Shown: in pieces, positions 7,727-15,625 of the stretch
How positions within the stretch are numbered: position 1 is the stretch's first letter
Layout: each line of letters opens with the position of its first letter
Assembly: GCA_022824805.1 (NCBI GenBank)
Contig: JAJDZE010000009.1
Location: 1-33,379, forward strand
Source: Acidimicrobiia bacterium
GTDB lineage: Bacteria; Actinomycetota; Acidimicrobiia; Acidimicrobiales; Poriferisodalaceae
DNA length: 33,379 nt
Reading direction: 5' to 3'
The notes under the pieces: model-generated
Seen by the model: the letters and a program-made list of their open reading frames with translations, nothing else
Databases searched by the model: none
What the model was told of the DNA's origin: nothing
Translations under genes and position numbers: made by a program

Positions 7727-8218
7727 GTGATCTTCGACCGTGCTTCTGATATCAGGCTCCCCGTTGTGCTCGAAGTTCAAGTGGGCGCATTCGGACCCGA
7801 TGGCGAACTCATGAGCGAGCGTCGCTACGAACCTGCCGATTTCGACGATGACCTCGTGCCTTGGCTGATTGGCGAGCGCAACATCGACCTGCGTGATGGC
7901 ACTGTCACCGCAGAAGACCTGGCGGGCATGGCCAAGATCGCCGACGAGGCCTTGTCGTGGGTCGCGGCAGAGTACGAGACCGCAGCCTTCTCCGCCGGGA
8001 CACACCTGCCGATGCAGTGGGACAGCACCGTCGACAACACGGAGCGGGCGCGCCGAGGGTTGTCGTCAGATATCGCTCTGCTGGTCGACATGGAAGGTCG
8101 TCCCTGCCACGAACGCCACGGTTCCTGCGTTCTTTGCAAGGAGCCCTGCTCATCGTGTGACTGTGATCCGCACATGGTGGCCACTGCCCGGGTGACCATC
8201 GCCCTGTCACCTGCCTGA
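7727..8218 (+). CDS. Hypothetical protein with C-terminal Cys/His cluster (163 aa)
   Basis: The start is GTG 7727, preceded by GCAAGGGTGCAAA, a weak ribosome site. The N-terminal 120 residues are acidic and soluble, without a recognised motif. Residues 127-149 are a dense metal-binding-like cluster with C127, H128, H131, C134, C137, C141, C144, C146 and H149. That could hold one or two zinc ions or an Fe-S cluster. After it comes a short beta strand and the end. The third codon positions look less GC-biased than those of the flanking housekeeping genes. It converges on the methyltransferase gene with 14 bp between stops. I do not recognise the family and assign no function. Confidence 0.7.
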   Translation: MIFDRASDIRLPVVLEVQVGAFGPDGELMSERRYEPADFDDDLVPWLIGERNIDLRDGTVTAEDLAGMAKIADEALSWVAAEYETAAFSAGTHLPMQWDSTVDNTERARRGLSSDIALLVDMEGRPCHERHGSCVLCKEPCSSCDCDPHMVATARVTIALSPA

Positions 8219-8232
8219 TCCGTAGAGGTTGG

Positions 8233-10035
8233 TCAAGCGTTTGTCTTCTGGCGAAGCAGGCCGGTTCGCCGATCAACCTCGTAGTCGGCATCGCGCAGTG
8301 CCTGGGTCACCGTTCGAAGATTGACTGCCGACAGGTCCCAGCTTCTTCGGAAGCCCTCGCGCAGCACTTCGACATAGCACTGGCTGGGGCTGAGCCGACC
8401 GGACGCCGCAAGCGCTTCCCGCAGCACGGCCGCGACCTCATCGGATGTCGGCACCGTCACTGCTCCCGGCGGACACCCTGCGCGCATGGTCAGCATGAGG
8501 TCGACGGTCGAGACGTGCTCGAAGCCTGATGCCAGGCCCTTCACCGAGCGCTGACCCTTGTCGAGGGTGGCGATCATCTCCGGCACCACCACCAGCCCCG
8601 CCGTCGCGATGGCCCGTTGGAGAAGTCGCCACACAGCGCCATCGCTGTTGCCGAACAACAACGTGATGTGGCCGCCGGGCTTCAACACGCGGCTGCACTC
8701 CCGCAGCGCTTCGGTCAATATCGATTCGTACCGATCTGCCGAGCGGTACGCGCCTGTGTCGGTCCGGTCTACGACGGCCTCAAGCCCGGAGTCCGTGAAT
8801 TGCTGACCCGGCAGCCAGACCTCGTGGAACAGGTTCATGTCGGAGTAGAAGATGTTCGAGCCAAACGGCGGATCGGTGAACACATAATCGACGGAGTCGT
8901 CCTCCAGCGGCAGCGAAGTGGCGCTCGCAACCTCGTAGGCGACGTCATCGCCTGCCACAGTCGCTACGAGTCCGCGCTCGCTCCGCAGGGCGCGTATCCA
9001 CTCGTCAGATCGGATCACAGCCTCGACCTTGCGGGCGAACAGATCGAAAACGTTCCACTCGTAGAACACGGGCGCGACGTAGTAGTTGGCGTTCGCTGCG
9101 TTGAGCGGCCGTTGGCGTGACCATTGGTACCGCTTGCTCGCCCGGGTCAGGATCGCGGTGAAGGCGAAGCGCAGATTGTCGCGCACGAGAACGTCTTCCG
9201 CGGCCTCAACTGAATCGCGGAGGGCCGCCAGCGCGTACAGATTTCGACGGCCGAAGAAAGCTGCCGTCGATGTCAGGCCATGACGCCCGAGAGCCGACGC
9301 CTGGTACATCTGCCGCGAAGGCTCGATCGCCACATCAGGCCACGAGACGTCTGCCGTCGGCGGCGAGAGCGGCTCCGACCAAGGTTGCTCCAGCTGTGTG
9401 CGCGAACAGACACAGACAATTGAATCGACAACCGGCGTCTCGTCCAGCCGCCATGAACGACTGCTGATCGCGGCTCCGCAGTCGGCGCAGCCCATCGCGG
9501 CCTTGTTCCACTGGGAATCACGCAGCGCCTCGAAATAGCTGACGTGAGCGCCGCACCCGACGCACTCGACGACGACAGAGCAGATCGTCTTGGCCGTCTC
9601 GGCACGCCTTCCGCACGCGGCGCACTTCACGCCGTAGATGTCGCCGAGCGCATCGCGGGCCTGCTTCACTGCCGCCTGCCCTGCGCATCGAAGCTGGGTC
9701 GGATCGACGAGCTTGACGTAGTTGCTGCCGATGTGCCGCCCGAGCACCGACACATCGAACAAACGGGCCCGCCGACCTGATGCCAAGGCGGCCACACCGG
9801 TCATGCCCGACCCGGCGAACGGATCGAGGATGATGTCACCGGGCGCCGTGAGCGCCTCGATGAACGGCAGCACGGCGGTCACCGGCACCTTGGTCAGATA
9901 CGCATGAGCCATGTACGCCGGGTCCGAACGCTTCACCGCAACCGCCGCAGGCAGCGCCACAGCACCGTTGCTACCGGGCTGAAAGAGCCCCGCCTGCCCA
10001 TTGACAGCGGCCGTGGCGCGGAGGCTCTGCGGCAT
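8233..10035 (-). CDS. DNA methyltransferase with internal zinc-ribbon cysteines
   Basis: In this 600-aa protein the SAM-binding motif I DPFAGSGMTG is at residues 71-80 and the catalytic motif IV DPPF is at 388-391, followed by GSNIFYSDMNLFHEVWL. A post-catalytic strand, LKPGGHITLLFGN, lies near 470. DPPF motifs mark N6-adenine or N4-cytosine methylation. Between the motifs are three CxxC pairs, C138/C141, C158/C161 and C183/C186, which look like zinc ribbons and may form the DNA-recognition part. The arrangement resembles the DUF1156-type putative methylases. No restriction enzyme is recognisable beside it. ATG 10035 follows a CAAGAT -10 box by 7 nt. It could be an orphan or a defence methylase. 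Confidence 0.85.
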   Translation of the reverse strand: MPQSLRATAAVNGQAGLFQPGSNGAVALPAAVAVKRSDPAYMAHAYLTKVPVTAVLPFIEALTAPGDIILDPFAGSGMTGVAALASGRRARLFDVSVLGRHIGSNYVKLVDPTQLRCAGQAAVKQARDALGDIYGVKCAACGRRAETAKTICSVVVECVGCGAHVSYFEALRDSQWNKAAMGCADCGAAISSRSWRLDETPVVDSIVCVCSRTQLEQPWSEPLSPPTADVSWPDVAIEPSRQMYQASALGRHGLTSTAAFFGRRNLYALAALRDSVEAAEDVLVRDNLRFAFTAILTRASKRYQWSRQRPLNAANANYYVAPVFYEWNVFDLFARKVEAVIRSDEWIRALRSERGLVATVAGDDVAYEVASATSLPLEDDSVDYVFTDPPFGSNIFYSDMNLFHEVWLPGQQFTDSGLEAVVDRTDTGAYRSADRYESILTEALRECSRVLKPGGHITLLFGNSDGAVWRLLQRAIATAGLVVVPEMIATLDKGQRSVKGLASGFEHVSTVDLMLTMRAGCPPGAVTVPTSDEVAAVLREALAASGRLSPSQCYVEVLREGFRRSWDLSAVNLRTVTQALRDADYEVDRRTGLLRQKTNA

Positions 10036-10042
10036 AGGTCAC

Positions 10043-10048
10043 ATCTTG
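10043..10048 (-). promoter_or_regulatory. -10 box CAAGAT for the methyltransferase
   Basis: Read on the minus strand, CAAGAT lies 7 nt before ATG 10035 and there is no ribosome site. It deviates from TANNNT at the first base, so it is weaker than the other leaderless promoters in the window. Confidence 0.35.
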
Positions 10049-10111
10049 CCGCCCAAGGCAGGTGTAGCGAGGAGTTTCAAGCAAGACGGAGACTTCGCCC
10101 GCACGGGAAGC

Positions 10112-10408
10112 GTGGACGCGCTGCTTGATGCGTACGAGCAACTGGAGGAAGCCCGGCCGTGGGTTCTGTACGCACTGGGCCTTATGGAGGCATCGGTGGT
10201 GCGAACACGAGCAGGAGCACGACTGACTGCGGTGCTCAGGAACGCGTTGGAACCTATGTGGCTACGGGAACTCGATTGGCTCAACAGCGAAGACGACGAC
10301 CCACTCGCTGCACTCGATCTCCAGAAGATTCGGTTCGACCCGCTGCATCCCACAACGCTCGACACACCGCGCGTAGCCGCTCATGGCCCAGGGCCAACTG
10401 AGCCCTAG
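10112..10408 (+). CDS. Possible small hypothetical protein (about 98 aa)
   Basis: This 369-bp stretch between the methyltransferase and amidase genes (10036-10404) holds one plausible frame. It is open from TTG 10001, which would overlap the divergent methyltransferase start; GTG 10112 is a more likely start, with only GGGAAG just before it. The product would be helical: DALLDAYEQLEEARPWVLY, then an Arg-rich segment, and ELDWLNSEDDDPLAALD. The stop TAG (10406-10408) overlaps the amidase stop on the other strand. I see no known domain. It may be a degraded or truncated gene, or no gene at all. Nothing else is visible in this stretch. Confidence 0.35.
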   Translation: MDALLDAYEQLEEARPWVLYALGLMEASVVRTRAGARLTAVLRNALEPMWLRELDWLNSEDDDPLAALDLQKIRFDPLHPTTLDTPRVAAHGPGPTEP

Positions 10409-11850
10409 CCCGTAGCGGGCGGCAGGACGTCGATGTGGCGGGTGGCTGACTCCCAGGCGTGGGCCAGCTCGAGCACTGAGCGGTCGGCGCGGTGGCGGCC
10501 GACGAGTTGGAGGCCGACGGGCAGGCCGTCAGGAGTGAAGCCGGCCGGCACTGAGATGGCGGGGTGGGTGGTGACGGTGATGTCGCTGCATGAGCGCATC
10601 CAGTCGATGTAGGTCTCGAACTCGACGCCGTCGATCTCGGTGGGGTACTCCACCTCGACGTCGAACGGCGGCACCTGGGTGGTCGGGCACGCCAGGAACT
10701 CGAAGCCGCCTTGGTCGGGCGACATGAAGGCATCGACGGCGGCGAACAGTTGGGAGTGACGGCGGCAGGCGTCGGCGTACTCGCTCATGGTCATGTTCAG
10801 GCCCTTGTCGATGTTCCACGCGAGCGTCTCCTTGAACTGGTCCCGGTGCTGTTCGAGCAGCTGGCCGAAGCCGACCGCCATCACCCAAGCCCTGCGGGCC
10901 TGGAAAACTTGCGGGGCGTCGGACAGGTCGGGCCAGGCTTCGACCACCTCGCAGCCCAGGTCGGCGAGCACATCGGGAACGTTGGCTGTGGCCGCTCGAA
11001 CTGCGGAGTCGACGGGAAGCCCGCCGGCGTCGGGCGACCATGCCACCCGCACACCGCGCAGGTCGCGCTCCAGCGAACCGGCGAAGACATCCGAAGACTC
11101 CTGGTTCGACACCGGCGATCGGTCATTAGGGCCGGCCAGCGCCTGCAGGAAGAACGCCACATCGCCGACCGTGCGGGCCATCGGGCCTTCGACCGCCAAC
11201 GGGAACCAGGCATCCATCGCGGTAGTCGACGGCACCCGGCCGGGCGAGGGCCGAAAGCCCACGATGTTGCAGAACGCCGCCGGGTTGCGCAGCGAGCCGC
11301 CCAGGTCTGACCCGTCGCACAGCGGCAGCATCCGGGCGGCCAGCGCCACCGCAGCGCCCCCGCTGGAGCCGCCGCAGGTCTTGCCGACGTCGTAGGGGTT
11401 GCGGGTGATGCCGAAGACCGGGTTGAACGTGTGCGAGCCGGCGCCGAATTCGGGCGTGTTGGTCTTGCCCACCATCACGGCACCGGCGTGCCGCTGGCGC
11501 TCCACCACCAGCGCATCGATGTCGGGGACGAAATCGGCGAACAGCGGCGAGCCCATGGTGGTGCGCACGCCAGCGGTCAGCGCCAGGTCTTTGTGGGCCA
11601 CGGGCAGCCCGTGCAGCAGTCCCAGCGACTCGCCCCGGGCGTGGGCTTCGTCGGCAGCGGCTGCACGCTCGGCCGCCAGCTCAGGCGTGAACGTGACGAT
11701 GGCGTTGAGGGCAGGGTTGACCTGCTCGATGCGCTCGAGATGTGCCGCCAGCAGCTCTCGCGCCGAGATCTCGCCTTCCGCCAGCATGGCCGCCATCTGC
11801 GTGGCAGTCAGCCCGCAGACGTCCGTCGTGTCCCAGGAAGCAGTGTTCAT
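10405..11850 (-). CDS. Amidase (amidase-signature family)
   Basis: This serine hydrolase of the Ser-cisSer-Lys class cleaves C-N bonds of amides. From ATG 11850 it is 481 aa, the usual family size. The catalytic lysine is in VAHKDLA (K87), the cis-serine in CGGSSGGAAVALAA (near 162) and the nucleophile in SDLGGSLRNPAAF (S186). The C-terminal VPAGFTPDGLPVGLQLVGRH is also typical. An in-frame TTG at 11868 would add six residues; the ATG is the more typical start, but its ribosome site is weak. GatA is unlikely, because no gatB or gatC is adjacent. The substrate is unknown. It is divergent from the M20 peptidase, across a palindromic intergenic region. Confidence 0.92.
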   Translation of the reverse strand: MNTASWDTTDVCGLTATQMAAMLAEGEISARELLAAHLERIEQVNPALNAIVTFTPELAAERAAAADEAHARGESLGLLHGLPVAHKDLALTAGVRTTMGSPLFADFVPDIDALVVERQRHAGAVMVGKTNTPEFGAGSHTFNPVFGITRNPYDVGKTCGGSSGGAAVALAARMLPLCDGSDLGGSLRNPAAFCNIVGFRPSPGRVPSTTAMDAWFPLAVEGPMARTVGDVAFFLQALAGPNDRSPVSNQESSDVFAGSLERDLRGVRVAWSPDAGGLPVDSAVRAATANVPDVLADLGCEVVEAWPDLSDAPQVFQARRAWVMAVGFGQLLEQHRDQFKETLAWNIDKGLNMTMSEYADACRRHSQLFAAVDAFMSPDQGGFEFLACPTTQVPPFDVEVEYPTEIDGVEFETYIDWMRSCSDITVTTHPAISVPAGFTPDGLPVGLQLVGRHRADRSVLELAHAWESATRHIDVLPPATG

Positions 11851-11925
11851 CAGCTCATTCGAACACAACTGTGCGCAGAATTGCCGTTCAACACGGTCCT
11901 GCTGCGCTCATCGAGCCGCAAAATC

Positions 11926-11976
11926 GGTTTTGAGTGTGGGAATGCCGCCTCACGCGGCACCGTCACACCCAAAACC
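11926..11976. repeat. Long imperfect palindrome between divergent amidase and M20 peptidase
   Basis: The two 23-nt arms are 11926-11948 and 11954-11976, around the loop CTCAC. Eighteen of 23 positions pair: outer block GGTTTTG/CAAAACC, middle block GTGTG/CACAC, and inner block TGCCGC/GCGGCA. A nested small hairpin CAAAA-TCGG-TTTTG overlaps the left edge. It lies 76 bp from the amidase start and 58 bp from the peptidase start. It may be a regulator site, a structured leader or a remnant of a small palindromic repeat element. Confidence 0.6.
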
Positions 11977-12020
11977 AAGGGTGCCCCGTCATCCTGGCCT
12001 CGGCCGGGCACCTGGCGTTC

Positions 12021-12026
12021 TAGGTT
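12021..12026 (+). promoter_or_regulatory. -10 box TAGGTT, leaderless promoter for the M20 peptidase
   Basis: TAGGTT is followed by 7 nt (GCTCCCC) and then ATG 12034. No ribosome site intervenes. Confidence 0.55.
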
Positions 12027-12033
12027 GCTCCCC

Positions 12034-13407
12034 ATGAGCCAGTCGTTCACTGCTGGGACCAGCGACGAGAACCGTCGCACCAACCAAACCGTCGAGCTGC
12101 TGCAGACCCTGATCCGCAACGAGTGCGTCAACTACGGCACGGCCGAATCCGGCGGCGAGGTCCGCAACTCCGACACCATCCAGGCCTACCTCGAGGGCGC
12201 CGGACTGGATCTCGAAGTCTTCGATGCGGCACCGGGCCGGCGGTCGCTCGTGACCCGCATCGAGGGCAGCGACCCCAACGCTCCCACCCTGTGCCTGATG
12301 GGCCACACCGACGTGGTACCGGTGAACCGCGACGGCTGGAGCCGCGACCCCTTCGGCGGCGAGCTCATCGACGGCGAAGTCTGGGGCCGCGGCGCGGTGG
12401 ACATGCTGAACCTCACCGCCTCGATGGCCGTCGCGTTCCGTCACTTCGCCGAGACCGGCTACAGGCCCAAGGGCGACCTCATCTATTTCGCCTGCGCCGA
12501 CGAGGAAGCCGGTTCGAACTACGGCGCCCGCTGGATGGCTGAGAACCACTGGGATGTCATCGGCGCCGACTACGTGCTGACCGAGAATGGCGGCCTGCAC
12601 TCGGGGTCGCCCGACGCCCCGTTCATCGGCATGAACATCGGCGAGAAGGGCGTGGCCTGGCGGCGACTGCGAGTGCGCGGCGTGCCCGGGCACGGCTCCC
12701 GCCCGTTCCGGCAGGACAACGCCTTGGTGAAGGCCGCCGCAGTAGTGCATCGGATCTCGCAGTACCGGCCGCCACCCCGGTTCCACGAGCTGTGGCGCGA
12801 GCAGGTCGACACGCTCGGTGTCGATGACGAGACCAAGGCCATCATGCTCGACGAGCATCTCATCGAGGACTGGCTCGACGCCCATCCCAGCGCGTCGGCG
12901 GCAGCGCATCTGTATTCGTGCACCCACACATCGTTCTCGCCGAACGTGCTCGGGGCGCCCACCGCAATGAAGACGAACGTCATCCCTGATCACGTCGACA
13001 TCGAGGTGGACGTGCGAACGCTGCCCGGCGAGGGCGCTGCAGAGGTACAGGCGCACCTCGACGAGGCCCTCGGCGATCTCGCCGGCCAAGTCGAGGTGGA
13101 GATCATCATGAACGACCCCGCATCGCTGAGCCGGGTCGAGACGCCGCTGTGGGACGCGCTGGAGGTGGCGGTGGGGCGGCGCTTCCCGACGGCCCGGCTG
13201 ACGCCGCAGCTCATCATCGGGTTCACCGACTCGCGGGTGTATCGCGACATGGGGGCAGTCGCATACGGCGCCGGACTGTTCAGCCCCGAGCTCGACGGCG
13301 CCGACTTCGGCGCCCGGTTCCACGGGAACGACGAACGCATCGACATCGAGTCGCTGGCGCTCACGACCCAGCTGTGGCTCGACGTGGTCGACAGCCTCTG
13401 GGACTGA
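12034..13407 (+). CDS. M20 family metallopeptidase (ArgE/DapE-like)
   Basis: This 457-aa dinuclear zinc peptidase or deacylase has the metal residues of the family: H91 and D93 in LMGHTDVVPV, bridging D123 in GRGAVDMLN, the general base and ligand pair at E157/E158 in CADEEAGSNYG, and a late histidine in RFHGNDERI. The lid/dimerisation domain, with the VPGHGSRPF histidine, is present around residues 215-330. The family includes ArgE, DapE and carboxypeptidase G2. The length and motifs fit the group often labelled acetylornithine deacetylase/succinyl-diaminopimelate desuccinylase, but no lysine or arginine genes are nearby, so a general peptidase role is as likely. Confidence 0.92.
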   Translation: MSQSFTAGTSDENRRTNQTVELLQTLIRNECVNYGTAESGGEVRNSDTIQAYLEGAGLDLEVFDAAPGRRSLVTRIEGSDPNAPTLCLMGHTDVVPVNRDGWSRDPFGGELIDGEVWGRGAVDMLNLTASMAVAFRHFAETGYRPKGDLIYFACADEEAGSNYGARWMAENHWDVIGADYVLTENGGLHSGSPDAPFIGMNIGEKGVAWRRLRVRGVPGHGSRPFRQDNALVKAAAVVHRISQYRPPPRFHELWREQVDTLGVDDETKAIMLDEHLIEDWLDAHPSASAAAHLYSCTHTSFSPNVLGAPTAMKTNVIPDHVDIEVDVRTLPGEGAAEVQAHLDEALGDLAGQVEVEIIMNDPASLSRVETPLWDALEVAVGRRFPTARLTPQLIIGFTDSRVYRDMGAVAYGAGLFSPELDGADFGARFHGNDERIDIESLALTTQLWLDVVDSLWD

Positions 13408-13449
13408 AGGCAGCACCTCCCGATTGTCGGACCCATGGCCCGGCGCCGG

Positions 13450-13477
13450 TTGAGGCATTTGGGGCCAGCCATACACT
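13450..13477 (+). promoter_or_regulatory. Promoter of the sufCSU block (TTGAGG-16-TACACT)
   Basis: A -35-like TTGAGG (13450-13455) is separated by 16 bp from TACACT (13472-13477), which lies 7 nt before ATG 13485. The perfect 10-bp palindrome CCGGCGCCGG (13440-13449) abuts the -35 and could bind a regulator. Confidence 0.5.
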
Positions 13478-13484
13478 GCGGTTG

Positions 13485-14351
13485 ATGGCACAGGGCGACA
13501 CGGCGCCGCAGGGCGCGACAGCCAGCGCAGCGCCGCACGGCGCGACAGCCAGCGCAGCGCCGCACGGGGCGACAGCCGACACGGTGCCGGACGCCGCACC
13601 CCTCTTCGAGATCGACGGCTTGGGCGTCCGAGCAGTCGACGGCCCGCAGATCCTGCGCGGCGTGGATCTGGTGGTCAACGCGGGCGAGTGCCACGCCATC
13701 ATGGGCCCCAACGGGTCGGGCAAGTCGACGCTGGCCACCACGATCCTGGGATCGCCGGAGTACGAGGTGACCGGCGGGGAGATCCGCTTCCGGGGCGACG
13801 ATGTCTCCGAGTGGGATCCCGACGCCCGCTCCAAAGCCGGGTTGTTCCTGGCTTTCCAGTACCCGCAGCACATCGCGGGCGTGTCGGTGCGCAATTTCCT
13901 GCGCCAGGCGGTCTCGGCACGACGGGGCGAGGATGTGTCGGCCATCGAGATCTACGTCGCCATGGGCGAGTGGATGTCGCGGCTGGGCATGGACGAGTCG
14001 TTCATGGACCGCTACCTCAACGAGGGCTTCAGCGGCGGCGAGCGCAAGCGCAACGAGATCCTGCAGCTCGCCCTGCTCGAGCCCGACGTGGCCGTACTCG
14101 ACGAGACCGATTCGGGCCTCGACATCGACGCGCTGCGAGTGGTGGCCACCGGTCTGCAGCAGGTCCGTGCCGAGCGACCGCACATGGGCGTCGTGCTCAT
14201 CACCCACTACGAGCGCCTGCTCGGCGAGATAGAGCCCGACTGCGTGCACGTGCTGGTCGACGGGCAGATCGTGGCCTCGGGCGGCCCCGAACTCGCCGCC
14301 GAGCTGGAACGCGACGGCTACGAGCCCTTCGAGCAGAAGGCAGCGGCGTGA
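13485..14351 (+). CDS. sufC: SufC, Fe-S cluster assembly ATPase (copy A)
   Basis: This ABC-type ATPase of the SUF complex binds SufB/SufD and drives the conformational change during cluster assembly in the cytoplasm. It is 288 aa. Walker A GPNGSGKST starts near residue 74, the Q-loop is in FLAFQYPQHIAGV, the signature reads FSGGERKRNE, Walker B is VAVLDETDSGLDIDAL, and the switch histidine is in LITHYER. The first ~38 residues are a low-complexity Ala/Thr extension encoded by a 27-bp tandem repeat, absent from ordinary SufC. The stop overlaps the GTG of sufS by 4 nt. A second SufC is encoded at 19080-19970. The ATG follows a TACACT box by 7 nt. Confidence 0.93.
   Translation: MAQGDTAPQGATASAAPHGATASAAPHGATADTVPDAAPLFEIDGLGVRAVDGPQILRGVDLVVNAGECHAIMGPNGSGKSTLATTILGSPEYEVTGGEIRFRGDDVSEWDPDARSKAGLFLAFQYPQHIAGVSVRNFLRQAVSARRGEDVSAIEIYVAMGEWMSRLGMDESFMDRYLNEGFSGGERKRNEILQLALLEPDVAVLDETDSGLDIDALRVVATGLQQVRAERPHMGVVLITHYERLLGEIEPDCVHVLVDGQIVASGGPELAAELERDGYEPFEQKAAA
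13512..13577 (+). repeat. 27-bp in-frame tandem repeat inside sufC copy A
   Basis: Two exact 27-bp units (13512-13538, 13539-13565) are followed by a 12-bp partial third copy with one mismatch (13566-13577). The unit encodes nine residues, GATASAAPH, so any change in copy number keeps the frame. It lies at the extreme N-terminus, before the ATPase core. Confidence 0.9.
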
Positions 14352-15595
14352 GCACCGGGGCCGGCCCCGACATCGACAGGGCAGTGAAGGTGCAGTTCCC
14401 GCTGCTCGAGCGCAGCGTCCACGGCCGCCCGATCGTCTATCTCGACTCTGCGGCGTCGTCGCAGAAGCCGACGGCCGTGCTCGACGCCATGGACGACTAC
14501 TACCGCACGGTCAATGCCAACGTTCATCGCGGGGCGTACGAGATCGCCGCCGCTGCGACCGAGCAGATGGAGCAGGCTCGGGCCGACGTCGCCCGGTTCA
14601 TCTCGGCGCCCAGCGCGGACGAGATCGTGTTCACCAAGAACGCCACCGAAGCCATGAACCTGGTCGCCCGCTCGTGGGGCGGTTCGAACCTCGGATCGGC
14701 CGATGCGATCGTGCTCACCGAGATGGAGCACCACGCCAACATCGTGCCGTGGCACATCCTGGCCGCCGAGCGGGGTTTCGAGATCCGCTGGATCCCGATC
14801 ACCCACGACGGCTGCTTGGACCTCACCGACCTCGACCGGCTGCTCGACGGGGCGAAGCTGCTGTCGGTGACCGCCATGAGCAACGTGCTCGGCACGCTCA
14901 ACCCGATCCCCCGCCTTGCAGCCGCCGCCCACGACGCCGGTGCGCTGCTCAGCGTCGACGCCAGCCAGTACGTGCCGCACCTGCCCACCGATGTGGGGGA
15001 ACTGGGCGCCGACTTCATGGTGTTCACCGGGCACAAGATGTGCGGCCCGACCGGCGTGGGCGTGCTGTGGGCCCGCATGGAGCTGCTCGACGCCATGCCG
15101 CCGTTCCTGGGCGGCGGCGAGATGATCCTCGACGTCACCAAGGAAGGCTTCCGGCCCAACACGGTGCCGCACAAGTTCGAGGCGGGCACGCCGCCGATCG
15201 CCGAGATCGTGGGCCTCGGCGCAGCGGTTCGATACCTCGAGGGGCTGGGCATGGATGCTGTGCGAGCCCACGAGGTCAGCCTCACCGGCTACGCCTTGCG
15301 GACGCTGACCGACCGTCACGGCGACGACATCACCGTGCACGGGCCCTCCGAGCCCGCCCAGCGCGGCGGGGTGCTGTCGTTCGTGTACCGCGACGTGCAC
15401 CCACACGACATCTCCCAAGTGCTCGATCAGAGCGGCGTGTGCGTGCGAGCCGGTCACCACTGCGCCAAACCGCTCATGCGATGCCTCGGCGTCACTGCCA
15501 CCACACGGGCCTCGCTGTACGTGTACAACGACACTTCCGACATAGATTCGCTGGCCGAAGCGCTCGACGAAGTCGGCGCGCTGTTCGGCCACTAG
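14348..15595 (+). CDS. sufS: SufS cysteine desulfurase
   Basis: This PLP-dependent class V aminotransferase-fold enzyme removes sulfur from cysteine and passes it as a persulfide to SufU. It is 415 aa. The PLP-stacking histidine is in EMEHHANIVPW (residues ~125-135), the PLP lysine is K230 in FTGHKMCGPTG, and the mobile-loop persulfide cysteine is C372 in RAGHHCAKPLM. FEAGTPPIAEIVG is also present. The short Cys loop identifies a group II (SufS) rather than an IscS/NifS enzyme. The start GTG 14348 overlaps the sufC stop (GTGA), implying translational coupling. sufU follows after 30 bp. Confidence 0.95.
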   Translation: MSTGAGPDIDRAVKVQFPLLERSVHGRPIVYLDSAASSQKPTAVLDAMDDYYRTVNANVHRGAYEIAAAATEQMEQARADVARFISAPSADEIVFTKNATEAMNLVARSWGGSNLGSADAIVLTEMEHHANIVPWHILAAERGFEIRWIPITHDGCLDLTDLDRLLDGAKLLSVTAMSNVLGTLNPIPRLAAAAHDAGALLSVDASQYVPHLPTDVGELGADFMVFTGHKMCGPTGVGVLWARMELLDAMPPFLGGGEMILDVTKEGFRPNTVPHKFEAGTPPIAEIVGLGAAVRYLEGLGMDAVRAHEVSLTGYALRTLTDRHGDDITVHGPSEPAQRGGVLSFVYRDVHPHDISQVLDQSGVCVRAGHHCAKPLMRCLGVTATTRASLYVYNDTSDIDSLAEALDEVGALFGH

Positions 15596-15625
15596 AGGCG
15601 ACAGACCGGGACGAGGCAGGATCCG

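Noticed and set aside
10405-11850. GatA subunit of the tRNA amidotransferase
   Set aside because: The amidase signature is present, but no gatB or gatC gene is adjacent and the C-terminal part looks like a general amidase.
13512-13577. CRISPR-like tandem repeat
   Set aside because: Units are directly adjacent with no spacers and lie inside a coding sequence.
11989-13599. Long minus-strand open frame of over 500 codons opposite the M20 peptidase
   Set aside because: It is antisense to a gene with complete catalytic motifs, its translation is low-complexity (Arg/Ala/Val/His rich) and it has no known domain; long antisense frames are expected at this GC content.
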